From WS-9 sp036274595 (GTDB lineage Bacteria > Eisenbacteria > RBG-16-71-46 > SZUA-252): 64,000 bases of DNA. Position numbers and translations under genes: made by a program. Below are positions 41,887 through 50,721 of this stretch, in pieces. The first letter of the stretch is position 1. Each line of letters starts with the position of its first letter. The stretch is from positions 1 to 64,000 of the forward strand of contig DASUFL010000016.1 in assembly GCA_036274595.1 (NCBI GenBank), read 5' to 3'. A model generated the notes under the pieces. It was not told the origin of the DNA. It did no database searches and was given only the letters and a program-made list of their open reading frames with translations.

Positions 41887-43926
41887 ATGAAATCCTCGGT
41901 CGTGTCATCAGTCGGAGTCGTGGTTCTGGCGGCGATGCTCAGCGCCCTTCCAGCCCAGGCCGCCACGGTCTGCGGGGCATGGAATTCGACGCCCACCCCC
42001 AGCCCAAGCACTGAGATCAACCGTTTCACCGCGGTGAGTGGTGTCTCCGCAAGCGATGTGTGGGCCGTCGGCTTCCATGACGCGGATTCGAACCCCATGG
42101 TCGAACTCGACCGGTCCCTGATCGCTCACTGGAACGGCTCGACCTGGAGCGTGGTGCCCAGCCCTAACGTGGGAACCAGTGGCACGGTGTTGACCGCGGT
42201 TGCCGCCTTGGCCTCGAACGACGTGTGGGCGGTAGGGTACTCGAACACCTACGGCACGCCACAGACCCTGGCCCTTCACTGGAACGGATCGAGCTGGGGT
42301 GTGATCTCGAGTCCAATCGTGCCAGGTGGATCCGCTTTTGAAGGCATCTCTGCGTTCTCCTCCACCGACATCTGGGCGGTGGGTTACCGGGCGGGGGGCA
42401 TGCCCGACTTCTCCACCACGACCGGCACCATGGTCGCGCACTGGAACGGGTCCAGCTGGAAGGAGATCCCGAGTCCGAACGTCGGCAACCGCATGAACGA
42501 GCTGGACGCCGTGGCCGTGATGTCAGCCAACGACGTCTGGGCGGTTGGCACGTGGCGCAACATAGGCGAGAGCTTTCACACGTTGATCCAACATTGGAAC
42601 GGCACAGCCTGGACGATCGTGCCGAGCCCGAATCCATCCACCGACAATCAGCTCTCCGCGGTCGCGGGTGTCTCGGGTCAGGACGTATGGGCGACCGGCA
42701 GTGGGTCGGATGGAGTGACCGGAGTACCTCTGTTCCTCCACTGGACAGGAGCCGGCTGGAACCAGGTTCCGGGCCCCGGCGGTGCCGGGGGCGGCCTCGT
42801 TACACTCGCTCCTGACGATGCATGGGCCGTCGCTGGCAACATCGCCCATTGGGATGGGATCCGGTGGAGTCTGGTTCCCAATGCGACCGTGGGCGGCGCC
42901 GCATGGTCGAGCCTGAAGGGGGTGGCGGCCGTTTCGGGCTGCGAAGCGTGGGCGGTCGGCTGCCAGGGCAGCGATATCTTCACCAATACGGCACAGACGT
43001 TCGCGGCCCGACTGACGGCCGGGGGCGGGCTCGTCAACCAGCCTCCCGTCGCGAAGGCATCGGCATCCCCGTCGAGCGGGCCCGCACCGCTCACCGTGAA
43101 TCTCAGCTCAGCCGGAACGTCCGACCCGGACGGGTCCATCGTCTCGTACCTCTGGAACTTCGGCGACAGCACCTATCCGCCCGACCAGACCAGCGCCAAC
43201 CCGGTGCACACATATATCCAGACCGGCCCGCTCACCTACCATGCGACGCTGGCGGTGTCCGACAACCAGGGCGGTACGGCGACCGCCAGTGTGCAGATCA
43301 ACATCACGACGGCCGTTCCGACCGTCCATGTCGAGTCGCAGAGCGTCTCCCGCATCCAGCTCACCAACGGGCGTTGGCAAGCGAAGGACGTCGTGCGGAT
43401 TGTGGATGGGAACGGCACGCCGGTCTCGGGCGCTACGGTCACCGTCCATTTCAGTGGAGCAACCTCCGGCTCGGTGAGCGATGTCACGAATGCGCTAGGG
43501 CTCGTGACGCTCAAGAGCACTGCGGCCAAGCGGGCCACGCAGCCCTGGTGCTTCACGGTCGTTTCGATTTCCGCGACCGGCTTCACGTACTTGCCGTCAG
43601 CGAACGTCGTGACGATCCAGTGTGAAAGCTCCGGAGCCAAGGCCATCCAGGCGGGGGCGGGAGAATTCCGGGTGGAGTCCCGGGCTCCGGGCGCCCAGAT
43701 CAAGTTCCTGCTCGCCCAGCCGACCGTCGTGGATTTGAGGATCTTCGACGTCGCGGGCCGTGAGGTCCGATCCCTGATGGATAGGCGTTGGCTGGAATCG
43801 GGCATGCACGTGATCGACTGGGATGGACGTGCCAACGATGGGCGAGTGGCCCCAAGCGGCATCTACTTCACGCGGGCCGACGCGGGCGGCGTGCGGAGCT
43901 TGGGACGCATCTGCATCGTGAGGTAA
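41887..43926 (+). CDS. Secreted 7-bladed propeller protein with PKD, Big1 and FlgD-type tail
   Basis: A 679-residue exported protein with a signal peptide (VVVLAAMLSALPAQA). Residues 30-380 carry seven repeats of about 50 residues, each with a variant of SxxDVWAVG ... HWNGSxWxxVPSPN, which probably close a seven-bladed beta-propeller. A PKD domain (NFGDSTYP, HTYIQTG) and a Big1-like Ig domain (GTPVSGATVTVHFSG) follow. The FlgD-type tail (FLLAQPTVVDLRIFDVAGRE, SGIYFTR) ends in Arg. Probably a surface-exposed binding protein. GGGAGGG lies 9 nt before the ATG, and a terminator follows the stop. Confidence 0.88.
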   Translation: MKSSVVSSVGVVVLAAMLSALPAQAATVCGAWNSTPTPSPSTEINRFTAVSGVSASDVWAVGFHDADSNPMVELDRSLIAHWNGSTWSVVPSPNVGTSGTVLTAVAALASNDVWAVGYSNTYGTPQTLALHWNGSSWGVISSPIVPGGSAFEGISAFSSTDIWAVGYRAGGMPDFSTTTGTMVAHWNGSSWKEIPSPNVGNRMNELDAVAVMSANDVWAVGTWRNIGESFHTLIQHWNGTAWTIVPSPNPSTDNQLSAVAGVSGQDVWATGSGSDGVTGVPLFLHWTGAGWNQVPGPGGAGGGLVTLAPDDAWAVAGNIAHWDGIRWSLVPNATVGGAAWSSLKGVAAVSGCEAWAVGCQGSDIFTNTAQTFAARLTAGGGLVNQPPVAKASASPSSGPAPLTVNLSSAGTSDPDGSIVSYLWNFGDSTYPPDQTSANPVHTYIQTGPLTYHATLAVSDNQGGTATASVQINITTAVPTVHVESQSVSRIQLTNGRWQAKDVVRIVDGNGTPVSGATVTVHFSGATSGSVSDVTNALGLVTLKSTAAKRATQPWCFTVVSISATGFTYLPSANVVTIQCESSGAKAIQAGAGEFRVESRAPGAQIKFLLAQPTVVDLRIFDVAGREVRSLMDRRWLESGMHVIDWDGRANDGRVAPSGIYFTRADAGGVRSLGRICIVR

Positions 43927-43983
43927 GTGGCCTAGGCGCCCACATGCTGCTGGCTCCCTGACCCAGCGGCTCATCGCCACAAG

Positions 43984-44020
43984 AACGAAAGCCCCGGAGC
44001 TTACGCCCTGGGGCTTCGTT
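43984..44020. terminator. Terminator between convergent genes
   Basis: AACGAAAGCCCC (43984-43995) pairs with GGGGCTTCGTT (44010-44020), with one bulged A. It sits between the propeller gene and the stress-protein gene. CTGTT follows on the plus strand. Confidence 0.75.
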
Positions 44021-44043
44021 CTGTTATCTGCAAGCTGGACGCT

Positions 44044-44583
44044 CTAGTGAGCGTACTCCCGCCGCCAGTCGTTCTCGAAGTATCGGGCATCGTCGTCATT
44101 CCGGGGCTTCACTCCCACGACGATCCCGCCGTTCTTTAGATCGCTCTCATATTTCTTGGCGTGCTCCTCGGGGATGCCCGCCCCTACGAGGGTGCCAATG
44201 AGTCCACCCGCGGTTGCTCCCGCGGCTCCGCCGGCGAGGGCTCCGGCAAGCGGGCCGGCGATCACCAGGCCGAGACCAGGAATGGCCAGGGAGGTGGCGG
44301 CCGCCGCGATGCCGACCGCCGTGGCACCGGCGACGCCCCCGATCGCGCCACCGACGCCGGCCCCCTCGAGCGCTTTGTTGCCCAACTTGGTGTCATGGCC
44401 CTCTTTGGTGTCCTTGCCGTCCTTGAACAGGCGCTTCCGTGTGTCGTCGGTCATGATCACGTGGATGTCGTCGCTCTTATAGCCGCGGGCCGTTATGGCG
44501 TTGTACCCGCGCTCGGCGGACTCCCGGTCACGAAACGTGCCGGTGACGATCCGGCTCTCTGAGTCCATTCTTCGATCCTGCAT
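44044..44583 (-). CDS. General stress protein 17M-like protein with glycine-zipper region
   Basis: A 179-residue protein. GGAGG lies 7 nt before ATG 44583. The first 60 residues (IVTGTFRDRESAERGYNAITARGYKSDDIHVIM) resemble the YflT/general-stress-17M domain. A middle stretch (about 75-135) is Gly/Ala-rich and hydrophobic with small-residue spacing typical of glycine-zipper membrane segments. The end is charged. It may associate with the membrane during stress. Exact function unknown. Confidence 0.8.
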   Translation of the reverse strand: MQDRRMDSESRIVTGTFRDRESAERGYNAITARGYKSDDIHVIMTDDTRKRLFKDGKDTKEGHDTKLGNKALEGAGVGGAIGGVAGATAVGIAAAATSLAIPGLGLVIAGPLAGALAGGAAGATAGGLIGTLVGAGIPEEHAKKYESDLKNGGIVVGVKPRNDDDARYFENDWRREYAH

Positions 44584-44604
44584 GGAATACCTCCACTGTT
44601 AGTC

Positions 44605-44610
44605 ATTGTA
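44605..44610 (-). promoter_or_regulatory. -10 hexamer of the stress-protein gene
   Basis: TACAAT on the minus strand lies 21 nt before ATG 44583, giving a short leader with GGAGG. I see no clear -35. Confidence 0.4.
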
Positions 44611-44860
44611 AGAACCGAGTGCCGGTTCCGTACCCTCCAAGGGCCGTTCGTGCCTCGAAGAAGGCAGCTTACCCACCTCCCGGCATCAAGCTGCATACGC
44701 GGTGCCAGACCGGCCCACTTTCGCTGACGCTGCTCGAGAGGTGTGTGGAGTTGTGGCTAGTGGAAGTGGCATGGGGCTCAAGGCGAGGCGGTTGCGGCGT
44801 TCCAGTGGCTCGAGTACTCGTACGCGCATCGAGCGGGCGGCTCTTCGAGGCGCGACGGTG

Positions 44861-45916
44861 CTACCGAAAATCCTCCATGAGCTTCTCGAGCGCCGCGGAG
44901 CCGGGGCAGAGGGACTCGAAGGGAACCTGGACCAGGGGCGTGTCGGCGGTGTTGTTCATTTCGTGCATGTCGGGGACCGACTCGTTCAAATACAGGAGCC
45001 CGGTGGGAATGACCCCTTGGGCCTGCTGCTCCTGCAGATATTGAAGGACGATGGCCCGATCGCCGGGATCGTAGCCCTCCGGGGCGGCTGAAAAGCGCAC
45101 GAGGCTGCCGTCGTGCATCCTGATCGTCGTGACACCCTTCGGTTCGATCGGGGCCAGGATCTCCTCAGCAGGCGGAACAAGGTCTGCATGGGCGACCGGC
45201 CTATCATGCTTGCGGGTGTACAGGTAGCTCTTGGTAGAGCCCTCGTGGTCATTGAAGGTGACGCAGGGGGAAATGACGTCCACCAGCGCCAACCCGCGGT
45301 GCTTCAACGCGGCTTTCAGGATCGGCACCAATTGCAGCTTGTCGCCTGAAAAGCTCCGAGCCACAAACGTCGCGCCGATGGAGAGCCCGAGAAACACCGG
45401 ATCGATCGGAGCCATCTGGTTCTGCTCCCCCTTCTTCAGCTTCGATCCGATATCCGCCGAGGCTGAAAACTGCCCCTTGGTCAGCCCATAGACGCCGTTG
45501 TTCTCGATGACGTAGAGCATCCGGACGTTTCGGCGGATGGCGTGAGACATCTGTCCCAGTCCGATCGAGAGGGAATCGCCGTCACCGGAAATCCCGATGT
45601 AGTGGAGTCCCCGGTTGGCAGCCGCGGCGCCGGTGGCCACGGCGGGCATCCGACCGTGCACGGAGTTGAACCCATGGGCTCCGGACGCGAAATAGGTCGG
45701 GGTCTTGGACGAGCAGCCAATGCCGCTCATCTTCGCGATCCGGTGCGGTTGGATGGAGAGCTCCCAGAGCGCCCGGATCAGAGCCGCGGTGATCGAGTCG
45801 TGCCCGCAGCCGGCGCACAACGTGGACATCGCCCCCTCGTAATCGCGGAGGGTCAATCCGATGTCGTTTCGCTGCGAACCCGTGGGGGCGGCTATGGGCT
45901 TGGAAATCGATGGCAT
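44861..45916 (-). CDS. korB: 2-oxoacid:ferredoxin oxidoreductase, beta subunit
   Basis: A 351-residue protein. The thiamine diphosphate motif is GDGDSLSIGLGQMSHAI ... VIENNGVYGLTKGQ. Cys residues in LCAGCGHDS, IGCSSK and SPCVTFN bind the [4Fe-4S] cluster. It pairs with the alpha subunit gene upstream (6 bp gap) to form the core that oxidises 2-oxoglutarate (or another 2-oxoacid) with CoA to acyl-CoA, CO2 and reduced ferredoxin, or runs in reverse to fix CO2. A GAGGG site precedes ATG 45916. The kor label is by analogy; the substrate is not proven. Confidence 0.9.
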   Translation of the reverse strand: MPSISKPIAAPTGSQRNDIGLTLRDYEGAMSTLCAGCGHDSITAALIRALWELSIQPHRIAKMSGIGCSSKTPTYFASGAHGFNSVHGRMPAVATGAAAANRGLHYIGISGDGDSLSIGLGQMSHAIRRNVRMLYVIENNGVYGLTKGQFSASADIGSKLKKGEQNQMAPIDPVFLGLSIGATFVARSFSGDKLQLVPILKAALKHRGLALVDVISPCVTFNDHEGSTKSYLYTRKHDRPVAHADLVPPAEEILAPIEPKGVTTIRMHDGSLVRFSAAPEGYDPGDRAIVLQYLQEQQAQGVIPTGLLYLNESVPDMHEMNNTADTPLVQVPFESLCPGSAALEKLMEDFR

Positions 45917-45922
45917 CGTCGC

Positions 45923-47815
45923 CTATCCCTCGGCCCCGCTCAGGGCCTGCGGCATGGCTCCGAGACCGCGTGCGACACCACCATCCTGCTTGCCGATGGC
46001 GGAGAGGTAGCCATCCACAACGAGACCGGCGCTCAGGGGGAAGCCTCCGTAGTAGAGGAGCGACTCGAGCTTCCCTTTCGCGACGGCCGTCTCCAGCGTG
46101 ATCAGGGACTTCAGCTGGTGGTCGCGGTTCTGCTCGATGATGTAATTGACGTCGTGTGCGTTCAAGAATTCCTCGACCTCGGCGCCGAACGGGAACCCGC
46201 GAATGCGCATGAAATCTCCGAAGATCCCCTGCTCCGCCAGGAGATCGAGAGCCTCACGGACGGCTGCGTCGCACCCGCCCAGAGTCACGAAGGAGAAGGA
46301 CGCTTTCCCTTTCCCCTTCCCCTTTCCGCGTGAGCTCCGCGATACGTCGATGACCGGCGAGGGCACGAACTGGGCCGCGGCACGGTGTTTCTGTGCGAGC
46401 CGGTCGACGACCGCCTGATACTCCTCGGGCAGCTCCGTGTAGCCACCCAGCCGGTTGTGCCCGGAGCCGCGTGTCAGGTACGCCCCTTTGGGAGAGAACC
46501 CGGGAAGCGTGCGAGGCGTCACGAAGTATTCGTCCTCGTCCGCGTAGCGGTGGAAGTGCCCCAGCTTCTCGATCTGCTCGGGAGACAGCACGCGACCGCG
46601 CTCCGGCTTGTAGCTGTCATCCCAGGTCAAGCGAGGCACCACCCAATCGTTCATCCCGATATCCAGATCGCTCATGAGAATGACCGGCGTCTGGAATTTC
46701 TCCGCCAGGTCGAACGAGGTCACGGCCAGCTCGAAGCACTCGGCCGGATTCGCCGGGAACAACAGGATGTGCTTCGTGTCGCCGTGGGACGCGTAGGCGC
46801 AGGAGAGCAGGTCGGCCTGCTGGGTTCGGGTCGGCATTCCCGTGGACGGTCCGACCCGTTGCACGTCGACCAGAACGGCCGGGATCTCGGCGTAGTAGGC
46901 AAGCCCGAGAAACTCGTTCATCAAGGAAACGCCGGGCCCCGCGGTGGAGGTGAAGGCACGGGCGCCGGCCCAGCCCGCACCGATGACCATTCCGATGGCC
47001 GCGAGCTCGTCCTCGGCCTGCAGGATCGCGAAGTTGTTCTTCCCGGTCTGGGGATCCTTGCGGTAGCGCTCGCACAGGCTCTTGAACGACTCCATCACGG
47101 AGGTCGCGGGCGTGATGGGATACCAGGCCGCAACCGTGCAGCCCGCATAGAGCGCCCCCAGCGCGGTGGCCGTGTTCCCGTCGATCAGGATCTTGTCGCC
47201 GTTGGCGTCCATCCGCTGCAGCCGGAACGGCAGAGGCTCGAAGTTCTGTCTAGCGAAGTCATAGCCCAGCTTCAACGCCTTGTGATTGGAGTCGAGCAGC
47301 GCCTTCTTCTTGCCAAAAGTCTCGTGTAGAAGCTCCTCGACCACGCCCATTTCGATGTCGAGGAGAGCGATCAGGGTGCCCGCGTAGGCGATGTTCTTCA
47401 TGAGGATTCGCTCGCGGGGCTCCCGGAAGTTCTCGATGCAGAGCTGGGCGAACGGAACGCCCAGGAAGGTCACGTCCGGACGCGAGAGGCTCCTGTCGAG
47501 AGGCCAGGAGGAATCGAACAGCAGGTAGCCTCCCGGGTGAACCTCCTCGACGTCGCGCGCGTATGTCTGAGCGTTCATCGCGACGATCAAGTCGTAGTCC
47601 AGTGCCCTCGCCGTTCTCCCGTCCTTGTTCACCCGGATTTCATACCAGGTGGGAAGCCCCTGGATATTGGACGGAAAGAGGTTCTTGCCGGAGACGGGAA
47701 TTCCCATCCGGAAGATCGCCTGCATCAGGAGCCCGTTCGCGGAAGCCGAACCGGTGCCATTGACGTTGGCGAGCTTGAAGGCGAAGTCGTTTACGCGGGA
47801 GTTAGCTTCAGGCAT
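45923..47815 (-). CDS. korA: 2-oxoacid:ferredoxin oxidoreductase, fused gamma-alpha subunit
   Basis: A 630-residue protein. The N-terminal 190 residues are the gamma domain (VNGTGSASANGLLMQAIFRMG), followed by the alpha domain (GNTATALGALYAGCTVAAWYPITPATSVMESF, AGARAFTSTAGPGVSLM, PTRTQQADL). The region near 540 holds an unusual KGKGKGKG insert from a purine repeat, then the C-terminal part (VTLGGCDAAVREAL). It starts at ATG 47815 inside the end of the upstream flavoprotein gene (25-nt overlap), so translation is coupled. Together with the beta subunit it forms the enzyme core. Confidence 0.9.
   Translation of the reverse strand: MPEANSRVNDFAFKLANVNGTGSASANGLLMQAIFRMGIPVSGKNLFPSNIQGLPTWYEIRVNKDGRTARALDYDLIVAMNAQTYARDVEEVHPGGYLLFDSSWPLDRSLSRPDVTFLGVPFAQLCIENFREPRERILMKNIAYAGTLIALLDIEMGVVEELLHETFGKKKALLDSNHKALKLGYDFARQNFEPLPFRLQRMDANGDKILIDGNTATALGALYAGCTVAAWYPITPATSVMESFKSLCERYRKDPQTGKNNFAILQAEDELAAIGMVIGAGWAGARAFTSTAGPGVSLMNEFLGLAYYAEIPAVLVDVQRVGPSTGMPTRTQQADLLSCAYASHGDTKHILLFPANPAECFELAVTSFDLAEKFQTPVILMSDLDIGMNDWVVPRLTWDDSYKPERGRVLSPEQIEKLGHFHRYADEDEYFVTPRTLPGFSPKGAYLTRGSGHNRLGGYTELPEEYQAVVDRLAQKHRAAAQFVPSPVIDVSRSSRGKGKGKGKASFSFVTLGGCDAAVREALDLLAEQGIFGDFMRIRGFPFGAEVEEFLNAHDVNYIIEQNRDHQLKSLITLETAVAKGKLESLLYYGGFPLSAGLVVDGYLSAIGKQDGGVARGLGAMPQALSGAEG
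46303..46327. repeat. Short purine/pyrimidine repeat inside korA
   Basis: A stretch of about four CTTTCC/CCTTCC-type hexamers. On the minus strand it encodes alternating Lys-Gly (KGKGKGKG) in a loop between the alpha body and its C-terminal domain. It keeps the frame. Confidence 0.7.
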
Positions 47816-49581
47816 GCACCGTTCCCAGCGTAGGGCAGGAGGATGATCGACTGTTGCATGTCCCATGCGGCCGTGGGACAGCGCTCGGCGCAGAGTCCGC
47901 AGTGAACGCAGATGTTCTCGTCTTTGAGCATCACCCGCTTCGTCTGAGGCAGATCCTCGGAGACGAAGAGAGACTGATCGGGGTCGACGGCGGGGGACGT
48001 GAGGCGGTCCCTCACGTCCTTCTCCTCGCCGTTCGGGGCGATGGTCAGGCAGAGGACCGGGCAGACGTCGACGCAGGCATCGCACTCGATGCAGCGCGGA
48101 GCATTGAAGACCGTCTGGATGTCGCAATTCAGACAGCGCTCCACCTCGCGGGCCGCCTGCTCGGGCGTGAAGCCGAGCTCCACCTCGACGGACAATTCCC
48201 TGAAGCGCTTGGCCAGGTCGACGTGCTTCATCTTCTGACGGAGCACCGGATTGAAGTCATTGGAATAGCTCCACTCCGATATTCCCATCTTCTGGCTCGT
48301 CAGAGTGACGCCGCGCGGCGGCCGGATGTCCAGCGGCTCACCCTGCACGTGCTGATGAATGGAGATGGCGGCTTCGTGCCCGTGAGCGACCGCCCAGATG
48401 ATGTTCTTCGGGCCCCAGCCCGCGTCGCCGCCGAAGAAGACGCCGGAACGCGTCGACATGAACGTGGTCTCGTTCACGATGGGCATGTCGTACTCGCCGA
48501 ACTGGATGCCGAGATCCCGCTCGATCCAGGGGAAGGCCGCCTCCTGGCCGATCGCCAGGATGACGTCATCGCAAGGAAGGATGATGGAATCGATGGTTCT
48601 CGATTTCTTGGCATCGGCATCCCACTCCAGCCGCTCGAATTCCATTCCGACCAGCTTCCCCTTTTCCAGCACGAAGCGCTTCGGAGCGTGGTTGACGAGG
48701 ATTTCGACCCCCTCCTCTTCGGCGTCTTCCAGCTCCCAGGGGGAAGCCTTGAAAAAACCGCGCGGGCGGCGGGCCATCACCTTGATGTCCCGGCCCCCCA
48801 GTCGCCGCGAGGAGCGGCAGCAGTCCATGGCGGTATTGCCCACACCGATGATCAACACCCGCTCGCCGATCTTCTCGACGTGCTTGAACGCGATCGATTC
48901 GAGCCAGTCGATCCCGATGTGGATGTTAGCGGCGGCCTCGGCGCGCCCGGGGAGCTCGAGATCCTTGCCGCGCGGAGCGCCGCTGCCGACGAAGACGGCA
49001 TCGAATCGCTCGTCGAGCAAGGCCCGCATGCTCGTGATCGGGGAGTTGTAGCGGACCTCCACCCCCATATCGAGGATGGCGTCGCACTCCTCCTGGAGCA
49101 CCTTCTCGGGGAGGCGGAACGAGGGGATGTTGGTGCGCATCAGGCCGCCCGGTCGGTCGTGTTTTTCGAACAGCACCACGTCGTAGCCCAGCGGCGTCAG
49201 GTCATTGGCCACGGTGAGGGATGCCGGACCGGCTCCGATCAGGGCCACGCGCTTCCCGTTCTTCTGGGTGGGAGCCTTGGGCAAGAGGTGCCCGATCTCT
49301 CCCTTGAGGTCGGCGGCCACCCGCTTGAGGCGGCAAATCGCTACGGGCGCATCACCCTCGAGTCGTCCGCGACGACAGGCAGGCTCGCAGGGGCGATCGC
49401 AGGTGCGTCCCAGGATGCCCGGGAAGACGTTGGACTCCCGGTTCAGCATGTAGGCGTCGGTGAAGCGCCCCTGGGCAATCAAACGGATGTATTCCGGCAC
49501 ATTGGTATGCGCCGGACATGCCCATTGGCAATCGACGACCTTGTGGTAGTAGTCGGGATTTCCGGTATCGGTCGGTTTCAC
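47791..49581 (-). CDS. GltD/NfnB-like FAD oxidoreductase with ferredoxin domains
   Basis: A 596-residue protein. The N-terminal part has a glutamate-synthase-beta-like Fe-S region (CQWACPAHTNVPEYI, CDRPCEPACRRG), then FAD (GAGPASLTVANDL) and NAD(P) (IIGVGNTAMDCCR) Rossmann motifs. The C-terminal 100 residues carry two [4Fe-4S] ferredoxin clusters (CIECDACVDVCPVLC; CVHCGLCAERCP). It likely moves electrons between NAD(P)H and the ferredoxin used by the adjoining 2-oxoacid oxidoreductase. Its GTG start overlaps the stop of a 5-codon upstream frame (GTGA). It is the first gene of the operon. Confidence 0.9.
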   Translation of the reverse strand: MKPTDTGNPDYYHKVVDCQWACPAHTNVPEYIRLIAQGRFTDAYMLNRESNVFPGILGRTCDRPCEPACRRGRLEGDAPVAICRLKRVAADLKGEIGHLLPKAPTQKNGKRVALIGAGPASLTVANDLTPLGYDVVLFEKHDRPGGLMRTNIPSFRLPEKVLQEECDAILDMGVEVRYNSPITSMRALLDERFDAVFVGSGAPRGKDLELPGRAEAAANIHIGIDWLESIAFKHVEKIGERVLIIGVGNTAMDCCRSSRRLGGRDIKVMARRPRGFFKASPWELEDAEEEGVEILVNHAPKRFVLEKGKLVGMEFERLEWDADAKKSRTIDSIILPCDDVILAIGQEAAFPWIERDLGIQFGEYDMPIVNETTFMSTRSGVFFGGDAGWGPKNIIWAVAHGHEAAISIHQHVQGEPLDIRPPRGVTLTSQKMGISEWSYSNDFNPVLRQKMKHVDLAKRFRELSVEVELGFTPEQAAREVERCLNCDIQTVFNAPRCIECDACVDVCPVLCLTIAPNGEEKDVRDRLTSPAVDPDQSLFVSEDLPQTKRVMLKDENICVHCGLCAERCPTAAWDMQQSIILLPYAGNGACLKLTPA

Positions 49582-49712
49582 TTAATGATAGCCATGAGAG
49601 AATGCATGTCGTCGCCTGGGGGGTAGTGTACCTCTTGGAGCCCGTCCGCGCCAGCGCTGCAGGAAGGGCCCACGCCTAGGAAACTGCCTCCCGATCGCGC
49701 TGAAAATAGAGG

Positions 49713-49765
49713 GAGCCGGGCCCACTAGACGGGCCCACAGCGCCGAACCCCGGCGCTCTGGGCTC
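49713..49765. ncRNA. Candidate three-way-junction RNA or terminator
   Basis: GAGCC (49713-49717) pairs with GGCTC (49761-49765). Inside are GGGCCC/GGGCCC (49718-49723 with 49731-49736, loop 7) and AGCGCCG/CGGCGCT (49739-49745 with 49751-49757, loop 5). Three stems meet in a compact junction. On the minus strand TCTATTTTC follows soon after, so it may end the VOC gene, or be part of the leader of the FAD/Fe-S gene 132 bp downstream. All helices pair perfectly. Confidence 0.45.
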
Positions 49766-49774
49766 GCATGACCC

Positions 49775-50251
49775 CTAGCCCCGGCGCGCCGCCTCGATGG
49801 TTGCGATGTCGATCTTCCCCATCGACATCATCGCTTCAAAGGCACGCGCTGCTTCACCGCCGCCAGCCGCGAATGCATCGGTCAACGCGCGCGGGGTGAT
49901 CTGCCAGGAAAGGCCCCAGCGATCCTTGCACCAGCCGCACGCGCTCTCCTTACCGCCGTTACCGACGATCGCGTTCCAGTAACGGTCCGTCTCTTCCTGA
50001 TCGTCCGTCGCGATCTGGAAGGAGAATGCCTCGCTTTGCTGGAATTGCGGCCCTCCGTTGAGGCCCAGGCAGGGGATGCCCAGGACGGTGAACTCGACCG
50101 TCAGTACATCCCCCTTCTTGCCGGACGGGTAGTCACCGGGCGCCTTGTGAACGGCAGTCACTTCACTGTCCGGAAAGGTGGCGGCATAGAAGCGCGCCGC
50201 CTCATGCGCCTCCCTGTCGAACCAGAGGCAGATCGTGTTTTTGGGCTTCAT
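49775..50251 (-). CDS. PhnB-like VOC family protein
   Basis: A 158-residue protein with a good ribosome site (GGAGAACGAG). It has the marks of the 3-demethylubiquinone-methyltransferase-like/PhnB branch of the vicinal-oxygen-chelate fold: ICLWFDREAHEAARFYAATFPDS, VLGIPCLGLNGGPQF, TDDQEETDRYWNAI and the C-terminal WGLSWQITP. Such proteins are commonly of unknown substrate. It is a single gene with a structured element downstream. Confidence 0.9.
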   Translation of the reverse strand: MKPKNTICLWFDREAHEAARFYAATFPDSEVTAVHKAPGDYPSGKKGDVLTVEFTVLGIPCLGLNGGPQFQQSEAFSFQIATDDQEETDRYWNAIVGNGGKESACGWCKDRWGLSWQITPRALTDAFAAGGGEAARAFEAMMSMGKIDIATIEAARRG

Positions 50252-50721
50252 CTCGTTCTCCTGTGGATGGATCCGGCCATATCAAGGCACTCATGTCATT
50301 AGGTGAACGTTCAATCGCCGTTCTTCCGGAAGCGTACCATCGGAAGCACTCGGTACCCGAACTCGGATTCACATCCGCAGCCCGATAGGGGTTGAGATTC
50401 GTCCGGTGCCGGTCCACAATAGAGGTAGTCAACAGATGGATCGCGTCGACACAGGCATCTCCATCGCCTCCAAGGCGCCCTCCGGACCGCCACACGGGCG
50501 GTCCTCCCGTGTCAGCGGAATGTCCGCAACCACGGTCTGGCGGCACAGGGTCTCGGTTCGGACACTCGCGTCAACGGTCCGCAACCAGTCGAATCGACCC
50601 CGCCGTTCCCTCCTCCAACCGGTTCATCGCACCGCGCATGGATGGACGGCGGCCGCTCCGCTCGCCAATCAGACGCTCGCCCATCTCGCGCTTCCGCGCC
50701 CTGGACTGGAAAGGAAGCTAC
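50252..50721. other. 470-bp intergenic region, no gene recognised
   Basis: Between the VOC and DUF4332 genes. A perfect palindrome CTTCCGGAAG (50323-50332) and a hairpin GGACCGCC/GGCGGTCC (50484-50491 with 50497-50504, 5-nt loop) are present. Frames in it lack ribosome sites and family look, so I call nothing there. Confidence 0.5.

Noticed and set aside
44619..45044. 141-codon plus-strand frame before and over the end of korB
   Set aside because: Arg/Ser-rich, and it overlaps the real 2-oxoacid oxidoreductase gene.
47854..49626. Open frame of 590 codons antisense to the FAD/Fe-S gene
   Set aside because: No motif; the minus-strand product has FAD, NAD and Fe-S motifs.
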